Shown here: positions 30,884 through 43,174 of the stretch, piece after piece
Layout of the letters: every line of letters starts with the position of its first letter
How positions within the stretch are numbered: position 1 is the stretch's first letter
DNA from: Scilla litardierei
Taxonomy: Eukaryota > Streptophyta > Magnoliopsida > Asparagales > Asparagaceae
Assembly (NCBI GenBank): GCA_030789695.1
Contig: CM061142.1
Coordinates: 284,458,165-284,522,164, forward strand
Reading direction: 5' to 3'
Length of the DNA: 64,000 nt
Notes under the pieces: generated by a model
The model's database searches: none
Seen by the model: only the letters and a program-made list of their open reading frames with translations
What the model was told of the DNA's origin: nothing
Position numbers and translations under genes: made by a program

Positions 30884-33372
30884 TGTAACGACTGCTTTTC
30901 TTGTATTTGGATTTAATATAATATAATATATGTTTTGGTGGATTTTCTCCTCATGTGTGGTTTTCGTCTCCGTAGATTTCATTTCCGATCGATTCGTCGT
31001 ATTTTCTCGTTTCTTCATTAGGATCGTCGATTTCGAAGTGTGTCACTCGTGACGGACTTCATAACGGTCGTATCTAACTATTAGATCAAGCCTAGGAGTC
31101 TTAGGAATCGATCCCGGGGCCCCGTGCTCCGTATCGGTACTTTCTGTGCTCATTAGCCGGTGTAAGAAGGGCCACCGACCGACTAGATGACGATCCAGTC
31201 GGTTGGCAATCCTTCTTGGACCGACTAGTTAGCTTTCTAAATTTCTCAGGAGTTACTGTTTATCGTTTGTCGGTCTAAGAACGTTGGTTGACCGACTAGG
31301 TTGCAAACTAGTCGGTCAGCAATGCTTCTTGAACCGACTAACTCATCATATTATTTTTGTATCAGTTACTGTTTACTCTTAGTCGGTCTAAGAACGTTCA
31401 TCGACCGACTAGATGATAAACTAGTCGGTCAGTACTTGTTCATGGACCGACTAATTCTAAATCCTATTTTCGTTCAGGAGTTACTGTTTACACTTAGTCG
31501 GTCTGCGTTGGTCGACCGACCGACTAGTTGCCAAACTAGTCGGTCAGTGGTTGCTCTTTGACCGACTAACCAGTGTTAAAACCCTAATTTCTGGGCAGCC
31601 GCCAGCTCAACCTATTTAAACCCAACCCAAACGACTTCTTCTCCAACACGACCCAAAACCCTAAAATCTTCCCCCTTCAGCCCCCATCTTCCTCCAAGCT
31701 TCATTTCTCCATTCCAAGCCTCAAATCCATCATCCATTCCACCCATTCACTCCATCCACCTCTCATCTTCCCCAAATCCCCATCAAAACCCATCAAATCC
31801 CCAAATCCCCCAAAACCCTAGTTTCCCCAAACTTCTCCAATCTTCTCCAGATCTGAACCTAAGGTTCCCCGGAGCGTTTCTTCCGCCTTCTCTCGGTAAG
31901 AAATCGTTCTACAGTTGTTTCCATAGCTTATTTATAATTTTATGAAAACCCTAATTAATTTCATGTGTTTGGTGTTTGTTTCCCCCATAACAGCGATTTC
32001 CCCCGTAGATAGCATCCGTGTGACGAAGTGATCGTCAATCCCCGGTGCTAGGCAAGTGAAACTTGCCACTTAGGGTTTAGGCCATGTTTTAGGCCATTTT
32101 CTTGTTGTAGGCGTAAAAGAGGCTAGGCGACGAAATGATACTCGCCTAGGCGCAAATTGGGGAATTAGCTTGACAACGAAGCTAATTCCGACTTTTAGCA
32201 TGTTGCACAATTACCATGTCATGTTTACTTTCAATTAACGGTACGCGAATATGTTCATGTCATTGCATTTCGCCTGTCACGTTTAATTTAATTAACGGTA
32301 CGCAAATAGAATGTCATGACCTCGCATTCTTAGGTATTGCTGTGATTGCGTAGCTTCGCTACAATGTTGTGTTCCTGGCTCGTGTTCCAGAAGCGGGCCA
32401 TGTGTTGGTTGATAGCCAATGCCCGTATTGCGTGTTCCGGCTAGGTGTTCCCTACGCCATAATAGTGTTCCTGGCTCGTGACCAGAAGCGAGCATAATGA
32501 GTTGGAAACCCCAACGCTCGATATATCGAATTGTGAACTAAGAATGCGAGCTCAATGTGCGGGGCAACCCTAGGCTCACTAGATGAGCTCAATGTGCAGG
32601 GACCCCAGGCTCCATATCGTGTGGGTACCGAGTAGTGTTTAGTGCCGATCGGTCTGAAATGCTATGCCATTCAGCGAATGGCGTAAACACCTACAAAATT
32701 TGAATTGATTGAATTGATAGTAGCTTGGCTACTCTTGTCTTGTCCCGATGATTGTTCTCTTGTACAAATTGTCTTGCCACGTTTTAATTGTGCATTCATG
32801 TTACAACTGCCATGTCATGCATACTAAACTGCTAGGTTGCTAGATGCCTCACTTTCAGTTTCCTTGCCCAAGTCTTTTTAGACTTGCTGACATGTGCCCC
32901 TTTACTCTTTTGGGTGACACATGTTAGATCTTGAGCCTGAGTACCTCGTTGAGGACGAGGTGTTTGCTGACGCCGAGCCCGAGCTTGTGGTTGACGGGGA
33001 GTACGTGGACACTGGGGACCAGTCCTAGTGTCTTCGTTGTGTTTTACTTTTGTTAGACTGTTGTTTTGTTATTGGTGCGTGGCACCCATACTTTGTTATG
33101 TTGTTTCTTTTGTTGGCCTTGTTCTGGGCCTTTAGACTCTTTTCTTTTAGCCTGGTGGCTTTTCTGGATGTTGGACTTTTGTTGATGTTGGACGATTTGT
33201 GAGATGTGAAATTTTATTTCAGTCTCTCCTTGTGTTATTATTGTTATTCTGTTGTGATTACAGGGACCTGTTTATGTATTGTGGACGCTTATCGGGTTTG
33301 GGGCTTCACAGCTCCACTCTCGTGCGGACCTTTTCACGTCTCGCCTCCATTTCAGGGAAGCGGGTCGTGACA
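30884..33372 (+). repeat. Tekay-N 3' LTR
   Basis: 2,489 bp; a 3-bp shortening of a CTT run accounts for the length difference from the 5' LTR. About 22 substitutions. Followed by the duplication GTGTT. Confidence 0.95.
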
Positions 33373-33377
33373 GTGTT

Positions 33378-33530
33378 ATTTTTCATTTTGGCACACGGTC
33401 ATTAGAGAATAACTACTTTCTCGACGAACGGGTGTCTCATCGGAGAAGAAGATGGTGGTTATTCCCATCGGAGAAGATGATTTATGGTGCATGATCACCA
33501 TGGCCAAATGGGCTATGGAGGTAATGCATC
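33378..33530 (+). other. Copia-N leader, continued
   Basis: Resumes the sequence broken at 23908. It contains two direct copies of a CATCGGAGAAGA block near 33438 and 33469. Non-coding. Confidence 0.5.
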
Positions 33531-34265
33531 CCCCTCCCCATGCAGCGGGGGTTGGCTACGGCCAATAACTTCCACGGCCACCCTCCGGCGAGGGTGTGCG
33601 GCCAACCCCATGCAAGGGGGTGGCCGGCCATGGCCATATGGGCCATGGCTATGCCGGCTCTGGCCAGCCATGGCCTGGCCGGCTCTGGCCGGCCACGGCC
33701 AGGGCCAGTGGGCCCTGGCCGTGGCCAGGGCCAGGCCTATCCGAGGCCAGGCCAGGGCCAGGGGGCCCTAGCCGTGGCCAGGGCCAGGCCTGGCCGAGGC
33801 CAGGCCAGGGCCAGGAGGCCCTGGCCGGCCCCGGCTAGAGCCAGGGGGCCCTGGCCGAGGCCAGGCCAGGGCCAGGAGGCCCTGGCCGGCCCCGGCCAGA
33901 GCCAGGGGCCGGCCTGGCTGGCCCTAACAGGGGCCAGGGCCGGCGCCCTGGCCACGGCCAGGGCCGGCGCCCTGGCCACGGCCAGGGCCGGCGCCCTGGC
34001 CACGGCCAGGGCCAGGCCGGCCCTGGCCGGCCTCGGCCAGGGCCAGGGGGCCCTGGCCGGGGCCAGGCCAGGGCCAGGGCCCTGCCGGCCCTGGCAGAGG
34101 CCAGGGCCGGCGCCCTGGCCTCAAGCCAGGGCCTGGTCGGCCCTGGCAGAGGCCAGGGCCGGCACCCTGGCCGGCCCTGACCTCTGCCGGGGTCAGGCAG
34201 GCCGGCCCTGGCCGAGGCCGGTGCCGGCCACTGCCGACCCTGGCCTCGGTCAGTGCCGAGCCCCG
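33531..34265 (+). repeat. GC-rich GGCCAGGGCC low-complexity block in the Copia-N leader
   Basis: About 730 bp built from GGCCAGGGCC, CCTGGCC and GCCGGC. It includes a near-duplicate of about 84 bp (around 33768-33905) and three copies of a 24-bp CCCTGGCCACGGCCAGGGCC-type unit (33945-34015). All frames are open and give Gly/Ala/Gln-repeat peptides, so no protein is inferred. The flanks are ordinary leader DNA. Confidence 0.75.
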
Positions 34266-34874
34266 ATTGAACCTGTTTTTAGGAGGGGAAGGGGGCTTGC
34301 ATGAATGTGACATGCATAACCAGCCCATACGAGGCCGACGGCAGTCGTCTGCGGCAAAATTCTCCTATAGGGGGGGAAACGCCTCGATCCATACGGGAGC
34401 CGGCGATGATGGCTTGCAGAAAAATCCCCAAAGGGGGGATTCGGCCTTGGTATGGGTACGGCTTATCCCGGAAAATGGCCAGGAATTACCGTACATTTCA
34501 CTAGTATCATAAGGGTACTAAGTTGAAAAATCGTTTTTTTTCTTTTGAAAAATACGTTTTCAAAAACGCTTTTCCGCTGCGTAGTACTATAAGAGTACTA
34601 TCGTTTGATAAAGTGAGGGAGACATATTGAAAGTTACTCTAGATGGTGATTGGAAACATAGTGACCTTTCCGATTCTAGAGTAACATCTTCAATATTTTT
34701 CGAAAGTAACTTATCAAATTATAAATATCATTCCAAGTGGGAGTTGAAATTAGAACTATCCAAATGGGATATTCTATTATCATTTCAAGTGGGAATTATA
34801 TTTTAAGAATTTTCAATGCAATTTTTTTGATCAAACCTTCGGTTTTGTGTCTTTTGCAGCATTTTAAAAGTAAA
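34266..34874 (+). other. Copia-N leader before gag
   Basis: Non-coding, becoming AT-rich, with imperfect repeats around AAGTGGGA near 34735 and 34788. A possible splice acceptor (TCTTTTGCAG) lies at 34851-34860, just before the gag ATG. Confidence 0.45.
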
Positions 34875-35710
34875 ATGTCTTCCGCTTCAAAGAATATCGT
34901 CGCTGAGTTAAACAGAGGTGAAAAACTCAACGTCGATAATTACAAACTATGGTGCATCAAGATACAATACGTTCTAGAGGAGCAAGAAGTGCTCGAAACT
35001 CTAAAGAATGTAATGATTGAACCCGAGTTGGGCACTACGACCCAACACAGATGAGACAAGGAAGCTTTTGATGCTTGATCTCGGAAGAACAAGATAGCTC
35101 GCATTACGTTATTGAGCAGTATGGCCGATGACATAATGCGCATTTTCCGAGAGCATGACTTAGCCATGGACATATGGTCCAAGCTTGAGGAGAAGTTTGG
35201 TGGCACATCGGTGTCTAAACTTCATTCTTTAACTATAAGATTTGATTCATACAAGAAACGTCCAGATCATTCCATGGAGAAACATCTGCGACATATGGCG
35301 AATCTAATCTCAGAGTTAAAGGATGCAGGTCATGTGCTCACTGATGAGCAACAAATCCAAGCAGTCATACGTTCCCTGCCAAATGGGTGGGACCAAATGA
35401 AGATGCATCTCACTCACAATGAGAGCATCAAGACTTTCAGCGATGTTTCTAAGCACCTCGAATTAGAGGAAGAGCGGCTTGCGGCTGCCAAGCCAAGTGT
35501 AGAAGTGCACATGGTTGCTAGTTCCTCACACGGGAGAAAGAAACGGAAAGATCGTTCGAAGTCTAATAATGAACGTAATAAGCAACCTGAGTCTACCAAG
35601 AAACCCAAACATAAGGGTGGGCACAAGAAATGGCACAAGAAGAAAGACTTGAAGAGGATCAAGTGCTTCAAGTGCAATAAGTTAGGTTACTACGCCCGTT
35701 CTTGTACGGA
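34875..35710 (+). pseudogene. Copia-N gag (broken)
   Basis: ATG at 34875. Copia Gag blocks: LNVDNYKLWCIKIQYVLEEQ, ITLLSSMADDIMRIF and QAVIRSLPNGWDQMKMHL. It is broken by TGA at 35052-35054 and again at 35076, both where this protein family has Trp, so each is consistent with a single G-to-A change. The zinc knuckle at about 35670-35708 reads CFKCNKLGYYARSC, with Tyr in the usual His place (a C-to-T change). The decay pattern suits deamination of methylated cytosine. Confidence 0.88.
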
Positions 35711-37408
35711 TGAAGGTGACAAGGTAACTTGTAATACTAGTTACATATGTGTTTCTAGTTCAATATTTCTTATAGAATCTAATCCATTTTGGATAATTGA
35801 TTCAGGTGCCACCGACCACATAGCAAGGGACAGACGGTCCTTCGTGGAGTATCACCGGATACCCCAAGGAACAAAATGGATCTATGTAGGAAACAACACA
35901 CGTGTTGAAGTGAAAGGCGTTGGGACTTGCAAGCTAGTCTTGGACAACGGCCGCACTATCTTACTACATGATGTCCTCATCGCTCCAGATATTCGAAGGA
36001 ATATTATATCTGTGGTCGTGTTAATGGGTCTTGGTTATAGCTGGTTTTTTTTCATGATTGTAAAGTGGACTTGTTTTGTAATAATTCCTTAATTGGTACT
36101 GGGTATGTATTTAAAGGATTTATTGTATTAAATACAATGTATGACTCTTCATTTTGTAATGAAAATTTCCTTGTTACAAATTCTTCGACTTTTGAGTCTG
36201 ATATAATTTGTTGGCATGCAAGGCTTGGTCACATTGGACCAACACGAATGGATAGACTTGCCAAACGTGACCTTCTATCCAATGTTTCAAAAGTTGAAAT
36301 GTCGACCTGCGAACATTGCCTTGTAGGGAAATCTTGTCGCAAGCCGTTTGGAACCGGCACAAGGGCCGAGGTTCCATTACAGCTCATCCATTCGGACATA
36401 TGTGGTCCGATGAATCTCAAGACAAGACGCGGGAAGTCCTATTTCATCACTTTTATTGATGATTTCACCCGATTCGGACATATCTATTTGATATCCCACA
36501 AAAGTGAAGCATTAACCTGCTTTAAAAACTATATGAGTTTAGTGGAGAATCAATTAGATCACAAGATTAAGGTCTTGCGAACCGATAGGGGCGGTGAATA
36601 TCAATCAACAAGTTTTAAGGAACTTTGTGATGAAAAGGACATAGTACATCAGGTAACTATGCCTTATACTCCTCAACAAAATGGTGTTGTTGAAAGGAGG
36701 AATATGACTTTAATGGAAATGGTCCGTTCAATGATGGCACAAGCTAACTTGCCAATCACCTTTTGGGGTGATGCATTAATAACGGCCACTTTCATTTTGA
36801 ACCGCGTACCCTCGAAATCAGTTAGCTCCACTCCTTATGAGTTGTGGAACCAAAAGTCTCCTGACTTAAACATTTTAAAACCTTGGGGATGTGCATCCTA
36901 TGCACATATTTCCTCCCATAAGTATGACAAACTTGGGCCACGGGGAAGGAAATGTATCTTCATACGATACACAAAAAACTCCAAAGGTTATGTTTTCATT
37001 GGTCAGGAAGACAATGGAGGTTTAATTGAATTTGAGTCGAGGGATGTCACTTTCTTGGAAAACAAATTTCCAAGACAGGGTGAGATAAGTCAGGACTTAT
37101 CTCTATTTGAGATTAATGATCAAGAAGGATTACCTCATTTGAGTGGGAGAATTCTTGGTGAAGAAGAAAATACGTTTCAAACTTCACCAATGGATGATAC
37201 GAATGACACTAATCCTATTCCATACGGGAATAATGATCCAAGTGGGAGCATTTCTAACGACATTCCAAGTGGGAGTGATATTAGAATTGATCTAAATTCG
37301 AGTCAACAAGGACTTGAAGAATCTCAAATACGACGTAGTAGTCGTATAAGGTTGGCTCCTCTAAGATTTGAGGGTGAATTTCCGCAAACCTTTATGACTT
37401 TACTGTAA
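35711..37408 (+). pseudogene. Copia-N protease and integrase (broken)
   Basis: Protease site WIIDSGATDHIARD near 35795. The frame shifts in a run of eight T near 36045, and the integrase follows in the new frame (36065-37408). It has the pre-integrase domain (ICWHARLGHIGPTRM; CEHCLVGKSC), catalytic Asp in HSDICGPMNL, second Asp in VLRTDRGGEYQSTSF and Glu in YTPQQNGVVERRN. The C-terminal part includes KPWGCASYAHISSHKYDKLG and an acidic linker with repeated DPSGS/IPSGS motifs. A TAA at 37406-37408 cuts the frame, which otherwise continues into RT. Confidence 0.9.
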
Positions 37409-38979
37409 GATGATGGCGAGCCTGCTACTTTCAAACAGGCTGTATCATGCCCTGCGAAAGACAAATGGATGGAAGCGATGAAGGAGGAGTTGGAATCCAT
37501 GAAAGTTAACTAAGTATGGGACTTAGTTGACTTACCCAGAGGACGTAGAGCTATTGGGAACAAATGGGTTCTCAAGATCAAGCATAAGGCTGATGGCTCT
37601 ATTGACAGATATAAAGCTCGCCTTGTCGCGAAAGGTTTTACGCAACAGGAAGGGATATACTACGAAGATACCTTCTCACATGTTGTCCGTTTTACCTCGA
37701 TTCGCCTGATTCTGGCTATGGTAGCTTGCTTAGACCTCGAATTACATCAGATGGATGTAAAGACTGCCTTTCTCAATGGAGAATTGGACGAGGAGATCTA
37801 TATGGAACAACCAACAGGGTTTGTAAAAGAAGAAAACGAACATAAGGTTTGTAAACATCGTAAGTGCATATATGGTCTTAAACAATCCTCGAGGCAATGG
37901 TATATACGATTTCAAGAAGTTGTCTTATCAAATGATTTTTCCATGCTTGATGAAGATAACTGTGTTATATCAAGAGGATTAAGAGCAAGTACGTTATTAT
38001 GTCTCTATATGTAGATGACATTTTAATAGCCGGAAATGACAAGGGCTTTGTGATGGATATCAAGGCTTGGCTTTCATCAGTTTTCAAGATGAAAGACATG
38101 GGAGAAGCTGCATATATCCTTGGAGTTAAGATTTCAAGGAATCGTTCGAAGAAACTTCTTTCTCTTTCACAAGAGACTTATATAAAGAAGGTTCTAGAAC
38201 GTTTTAATATGCAGGACTGCAAGTCCATTGATACTCCTATAAGCAAATGCGATAATTTATGTCTGAAATCATGTCCAGAGAACTAAAAGGAAAAGGAAAT
38301 TATGGAAAAAGTTCCATATTCCAGTGCAGTTGGTAGTCTTATGTACGCTATGATGTGTACAAGACCGGACATCTATTTTGCCGTTGGAATGGTAAGTCAT
38401 TACCAATCCAATCCAGGGCAAGTACACTGGAAAGCGGTTAAGAGGATATTGCGGTATCTTAAGGGAACTGCAGACTATGCTTTATGCTATCAAGGAGATG
38501 CCTTGAGGCTCGAAGGCTACACTGATGCTGATTGGGCGGGTGATCTCGATGAGCGACGATCGACCTCAGGATATGTTTTTCTACTCGGATCTGGTGCAAT
38601 ATCCTGGAGTATCAAGAAACAATCCTGCATCACACTTTCAACTATGGAAGCCGAGTTTGTAGCATTTAGCATGGCAGTCCAAGAGGCTGTTTGGCTTAGG
38701 AAGTTCTTAGACAGGCTAATTGATGCAAGTAACTCAGGTGCTGTACCTATACACAGCGACTGTCAAGCATCTATAGCCTATGTCAAAGATCCTAAATTCC
38801 ATTGTAAGACCAAACACATAGATATCCGCTATAAATTTGCAAAAGACTATGATAAGACCAAGAAGGTAGACATAAGGTACATATCTACGTATGAGATGAT
38901 AGCGGATCCGCTTACGAAGGCGATCCCCAGAGATGTGTTTTACAAACACTTATCATCTCAAGGATTGCGTAAGAGCTGA
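37409..38979 (+). pseudogene. Copia-N reverse transcriptase and RNase H (broken)
   Basis: RT blocks: ATFKQAV, NKWVLKIKHKADGSIDRYKA, HQMDVKTAFLNGELDEEIYM, YGLKQSSRQWY and the catalytic LYVDDILIAGND near 38003. RNase H: GYTDADWAGDLDERRSTSGY, STMEAEFVAFS, SDCQASIAYV, and ends ADPLTKAIPRDVF. Breaks include TAA near 37512 (in place of a Gln codon), a frame change near 37985-38000, and TAA at 38284-38286. The catalytic residues of both domains are still readable. The last part, 38302-38979, is one clean frame to its natural end. Confidence 0.92.
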
Positions 38980-39981
38980 GTTGTACCAATGTAAATTCCC
39001 ATGTCTGTAAATGATCAAATTTAATAAAAGAATAAGTTCTTTTCGACATTGCATATGAATTTTTTAAGAAATGTTTGTGTACATTTTTAAAATCTCAGCT
39101 ATACTTTCTAGTATGTCGGACAAATTAAGGTTGGCTCTCTCACATGAGCAACCGCCTTTATTCTATCAGACGGATAAAATAAAGATGAGACCTGTTTAAA
39201 GTCAAAATCGTCAGGCGGACGATTTAGAGTCATGACTTAAACAAAATGGTCGTATGAAAGATCTGCATCATATGGATGCTTTCAAAAGATCTAAGAGGAT
39301 TTTTGAAATCCTATCTGTCTTATGCGGGATGTGGGTCCAGAAGATTATTTGAGTAGTAAAAGGGACTTAAAGTCAGACATTGTGGTGTCTGGTTATCATC
39401 CTTACAACATCATTAAGACATACGCTCCCTGGGAAAGGAGTGATGTTGTAATACGTATTCATACTACGTATGCATTTTGACCATTGGGTTAGAATAGTAA
39501 TTGTGTTTACTATTATGTGAGACCCAAAGACCACATGGGTCTTAACTCATTACCCTTATGGACTCTAATTGGCTCCTTTAGATTTGACTGGGTGATTGCT
39601 ATCTTAGCATGTTGCTTATGGACTATGGTCAATTCGGTCCGGCGGGGCATGTTAGAAAAGCAAGTCAAGTCAAGATCAAAAGGATCGCAAGAAGAGGAAG
39701 ATTAATTTCATATTCACATTTGGACTTTAGAGATTCAAAGCTGGCCAGCCAATTGTAATCCAGATGGGATTCAATTGTTGAATATAAAGTATAAGAAATG
39801 TGAAGAAATAATCTAGGGTAAAGCATGCGTTGATCTACTCAACTTTGCACCTCGAGGGGTGTTGTGTATCTCTAACAAGTGCACAACAGCGGACTCTATG
39901 CGCATGACGGTCACACAGCCTATTTCTCGGTATGATAAACAGAAGAGTTAAAGGAAAGATGTTTCCTTACAATCCCCTCAA
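38980..39981 (+). other. Copia-N 3' untranslated region
   Basis: About 1 kb after RNase H with no coding frame. Contains AATAAAAG near 39022, a possible poly(A) signal, and mixed AT-rich DNA leading to the PPT. Confidence 0.5.
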
Positions 39982-39995
39982 GTGTGAGTGGGAGA
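39982..39995 (+). other. Copia-N polypurine tract
   Basis: GTGTGAGTGGGAGA immediately before the 3' LTR. Confidence 0.75.
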
Positions 39996-40541
39996 TGTTG
40001 GATATGGACGACATGAATACACCCATGAGGGGATGTATGAGGGTATACGGACCTCAGATGTCGCGTGCACGAAAGCGTGCACGAAGGGAACCTTTTCTCG
40101 TATGAAAAGGACCAATCGATAAGTGAAAAAAGCCACTCGATAAGTGGAAAAAGTCACTTTATAAGTGCATAAAGGCACTTGATAAGTGAATGAAGAAGAA
40201 GATAAATGAATGTGCTAATATAGGCTAATAAGCTTATATTTAGTTATTTCCTACAATAACTACCCCTAAAGCCTATAAATAGGACCCAAGGGTAAGGCAT
40301 TCATACTACACTTTCCATGCCATAAGTTTGCAAAAGGCATCTTATGTTCTTCTTCTCCCTTCCATTAAAATCCTCTTCTAAATAGAGATTTAGGCGGTGA
40401 AACTCTGCTTCGATCCTCCGTGACGAAGTACCGACCGTTGTGGCAAATCCGAGGGTGAAGTTCAGAGACTACGGTGCCGCATACGCAAGCGTAAGTCTAT
40501 GTTATTCGATCCTAACATCGTTGTTTGGACAGGATCCTACA
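39996..40541 (+). repeat. Copia-N 3' LTR
   Basis: 546 bp, same length as the 5' LTR with about 12 substitutions, followed by the duplication CGTAC (40542-40546). Confidence 0.95.
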
Positions 40542-40546
40542 CGTAC

Positions 40547-40609
40547 TGGGGAGGTACTGGACAGAAAAAGCACAATCATCAATGATAACTTTGCGCTCAT
40601 TATTGCCAA
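40547..40609 (+). pseudogene. Copia-H pol fragment continuing after Copia-N
   Basis: Short piece that reads in frame with the end of the fragment before 23040 once Copia-N and one duplication copy are removed. It gives TGEVLDRKSTIINDNFALII, a typical segment just before Copia RT. It stops where BigLTR-1 begins. Confidence 0.75.
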
Positions 40610-40614
40610 TCACG

Positions 40615-42959
40615 TGTAACGGCCTGTTTTTATATATACGTATATCATACGTATTTGATTATTATAATGATTTATTAGAGGTATATTAGTATGATTTTAT
40701 TCATCACTATTATTAGGTTTAGTAGCTTGAGCACGCGATTTAATGAGCGCGTTATTGATTTCTTTAACTTGTGGATGATTCTGATTGCAGGGACGAAGTT
40801 GTACTAATAGCATCTTAATCAAATCAATCTTTCGGATCAAATCTTAACCCAATAATCTAACGAATCCTAACTAACTTGATTACTGCTAATCCAAACTTAA
40901 CCAATATCGTAACCAGATGATTGATCATATTGTCCGAATCAACTCTCGGGCCACTAAATCTCGATATCGATTTACTAATCAAAATATCTTAACCAAACCG
41001 ATCAAGTATCTCGACCAAGATCTCATATTACCTTAACTAATCCTTATAACTAGATATCTCAAATAGATGACCCAAATTATATCCAAAACCCTAACTAATT
41101 TCTAATACTTTAATTTGACTAACTATAAGGTCTAATCATCTTAACTTATCTAATCTAAATTACTTTAACAATAAGTTTTACTAAATATTAATTACTCTAA
41201 TTTAAATCTTAATAATTATCCAAATCTCTTATTATCTTAACAGTTTTAAAAAAAACCTAATTAATTCATTCTCTAATAATAAATTAAATCTGATATCTTA
41301 ATTTAATTAATCTAATCATTATCGTTTAACCCAACTATTTTTCCTAACCAACTCACGTAACCCCCGTCTGCATCTCTCCCACACACGCGTATCTCTCCCC
41401 TGTCAGTTAACAACTACCCGCTGGGTACCCTCTTCCCTTCACTTTCGGGACAACCCACGTGCTCCTTCATTTTTCTCTATTATTTTGGCCATCAAATCCC
41501 CAAGGCAGCCATGTACTCACGTCCCCTTAAACCTCACCCCATATCCTCACATCACTATTCACTACCCATCACCTGTCATCTCTACTTTATAAAAATCTAA
41601 ACCAAAGAAGGGAAAACAAAACTTTAACTATCATCTCATATCTACAATTGGCCTGCCCTCCACCCACGAACCCAATGAAGCCCGCTCCGATCACCTCCGC
41701 CTGCGAACCACCGCCCACCATTTCCACAGGCCACGCCGTACGCACGACACCCCTCGACTCCAGCAACCTTGCCTTCCGCACTTGACCTCGTCGTCGATCT
41801 GCCACAACCCAAACCCCCTGTAGCTCTCTGAACTCCAACCCGCAGACCCTGCCATCCTCCACGCCCCGAGCCCGCCAACAGCGCCTAGCGCCTAGGCCTC
41901 CGCCACCTTCGGCAACGACCCGGCAGCACCCTCGAACCCAACCCCACGACGCTCAGCCCCTGCCATTCCCCTCACCCTCTTGCCAGCACCCCCGTCCTCG
42001 CCGCCGACCACTGGCCTCTCCCCCTTCAACCTCCAGGCCCACACACCCCTTGCCTTCTGACCTCACGCCTCCCTTGCCACCGGTCATTCTCCTCGTCGTC
42101 ACCCGTCCGCTCAACCCTTAGCCTAAGCTCTCGCCATCACCCAACTCGCTGCCGCCTGCTTGCACACCACCCCGCACCGATAAACCCCAGCGCCCCTCTG
42201 TTCACCGGCACCCAGGGCCTCGCTTGCCGCAACCAGCACTGCCGAGCTTCAAACCAGCCTCCGACCACATGCCATCGCATTGCGCCGCCTTCCCTTGCTC
42301 ACTAAGAGGCGCAGCCAGCCATCCGCCCAACTTCCATCGTCGACAGCATTCCATTCCCCCTCCGAGCAGCCCCCTCAGCCACCGGAGCCATCGAACGCCA
42401 TAGGAGCTTCGAGGATCTCTCTCCGACATCGTCACTATCGAACCCGATTCTCCACCGTCTCGTACCGGACCTCTCCCCTGTCTCCAACCCATGTTTCGCC
42501 CAACCTCCCTTCTCCCTCGCTCGAGCCCCAACGACTGCCTCCAAACCCTTCCATCGACCACCTCCGTGCATTCATCACCGAACCCCGCTCCGCTTTCAAC
42601 CTCCTCGCAGCAATCCCGCAACCCTCTCCATCTTCTTCTCCAACCAAACACACCCAGCGTCACTGCCTTTCATTCCCTCATCGCGCCACCAGCCTCTCGC
42701 CTCATTACTGCTACCTGCTGGGACACCATCGGTACTCATCGCCGCTCACCATTGAACCATCGCCACATCACTCATGGAGCCACCCGCACTGCCCCACTGA
42801 CGGACTGCCGTCGCCTTTGGCCGTTGTTCGACACTGTCCAAGCCGAGGGCATCTCCCTGCAGCCATAGCAACGAAATGACGTTATGAGGTGAGTTTATGA
42901 ACATGCATGCAAGTTTAACAATACGTATAGTTGGGTTGTTACACACACACACACACATA
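40615..42959 (+). repeat. BigLTR-1 5' LTR, part 1
   Basis: AT-rich to about 41340, then TATAAAAA at 41588-41595, then a C-rich leader-like stretch 41640-42880. A possible splice donor (GAG|GTGAGT) lies near 42890 and a (CA)n run at 42941-42957. Long Pro/Ser-rich frames in the C-rich part are composition artefacts. Confidence 0.75.
41588..41595 (+). promoter_or_regulatory. TATA box of BigLTR-1 LTR
   Basis: TATAAAAA, followed about 50 bp later by a C-rich transcript-leader-like region. Confidence 0.5.
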
Positions 42960-43174
42960 TTTTGACGAGTAAAAGTTAATCTTTATTAGTATAGGGAAAT
43001 ATACATAGTCTGATTACAAGTAATCAATAGCGATAATAATTAGTGAGGGGAGAGGGCACAAGCGCCGTCACCCTCAACAGATCAGCATCAACTATTTATA
43101 CTTGACAGACCTATAGCAACATGGCATAATCCATAAAAAACAACAACTAAAAAGAGTACACATAGGGAGGAATG

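Larger units (their letters stand above)
23909..33372 (+). mobile_element. Tekay-N: chromodomain Ty3/Gypsy element with two introns
   Basis: 9,464 bp with duplication GTGTT (23904-23908, 33373-33377), LTRs of 2,492 and 2,489 bp, and gag-pol ordered PR-RT-RNaseH-IN-chromodomain. The integrase C-terminus, with its type of chromodomain, points to the Tekay/Del chromovirus lineage. Coding breaks: a one-base gag frameshift and an in-frame deletion between RT and RNase H. LTR differences number about 22 (about 0.9%), so insertion is recent. It lies in the leader of Copia-N. Confidence 0.95.
23040..40541 (+). mobile_element. Copia-N: Ty1/Copia element, itself split by Tekay-N
   Basis: LTRs of 546 bp each (23040-23585, 39996-40541), duplication CGTAC at 23035-23039 and 40542-40546, a PBS-like TGGTATAAGAGCC at 23587, broken gag-pol at 34875-38979, and a PPT before 39996. 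Tekay-N occupies 23909-33372 in its leader. The LTRs differ at about 12 positions (about 2.2%), more than Tekay-N's (about 0.9%), as the nesting requires. Without Tekay-N and one duplication copy the element is about 8.0 kb. Confidence 0.93.
4242..40609 (+). mobile_element. Copia-H: old Ty1/Copia element hosting all later insertions
   Basis: A Copia retrotransposon whose parts are split by nested insertions. Parts in order: a 5' LTR of 114 bp (4242-4325 plus 11739-11768), a PBS-like site at 11769, a leader, a broken gag (12638-13570), and broken PR/IN and pre-RT pol (21112-23039 and 40547-40609). Removing each insertion together with one copy of its target duplication restores continuity of the flanks. 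The 3' half and 3' LTR are not in the window and probably lie beyond 64000. Several nonsense codons and frameshifts show it is dead, and older than everything inside it. The gag and pol style is that of the common TNT1-94-like plant Copia group. Confidence 0.8.

Noticed and set aside
33540..34304. 254-codon open frame of Gly/Gln/Ala repeats
   Set aside because: All frames on both strands are open because the DNA is GGCCAGGGCC repeats. No start context or domain; treated as low-complexity DNA.
42202..42879. Ser/Pro-rich frame of 199 codons in BigLTR-1
   Set aside because: C-rich LTR leader composition. Competing frames on both strands, and no homology that I recognise.
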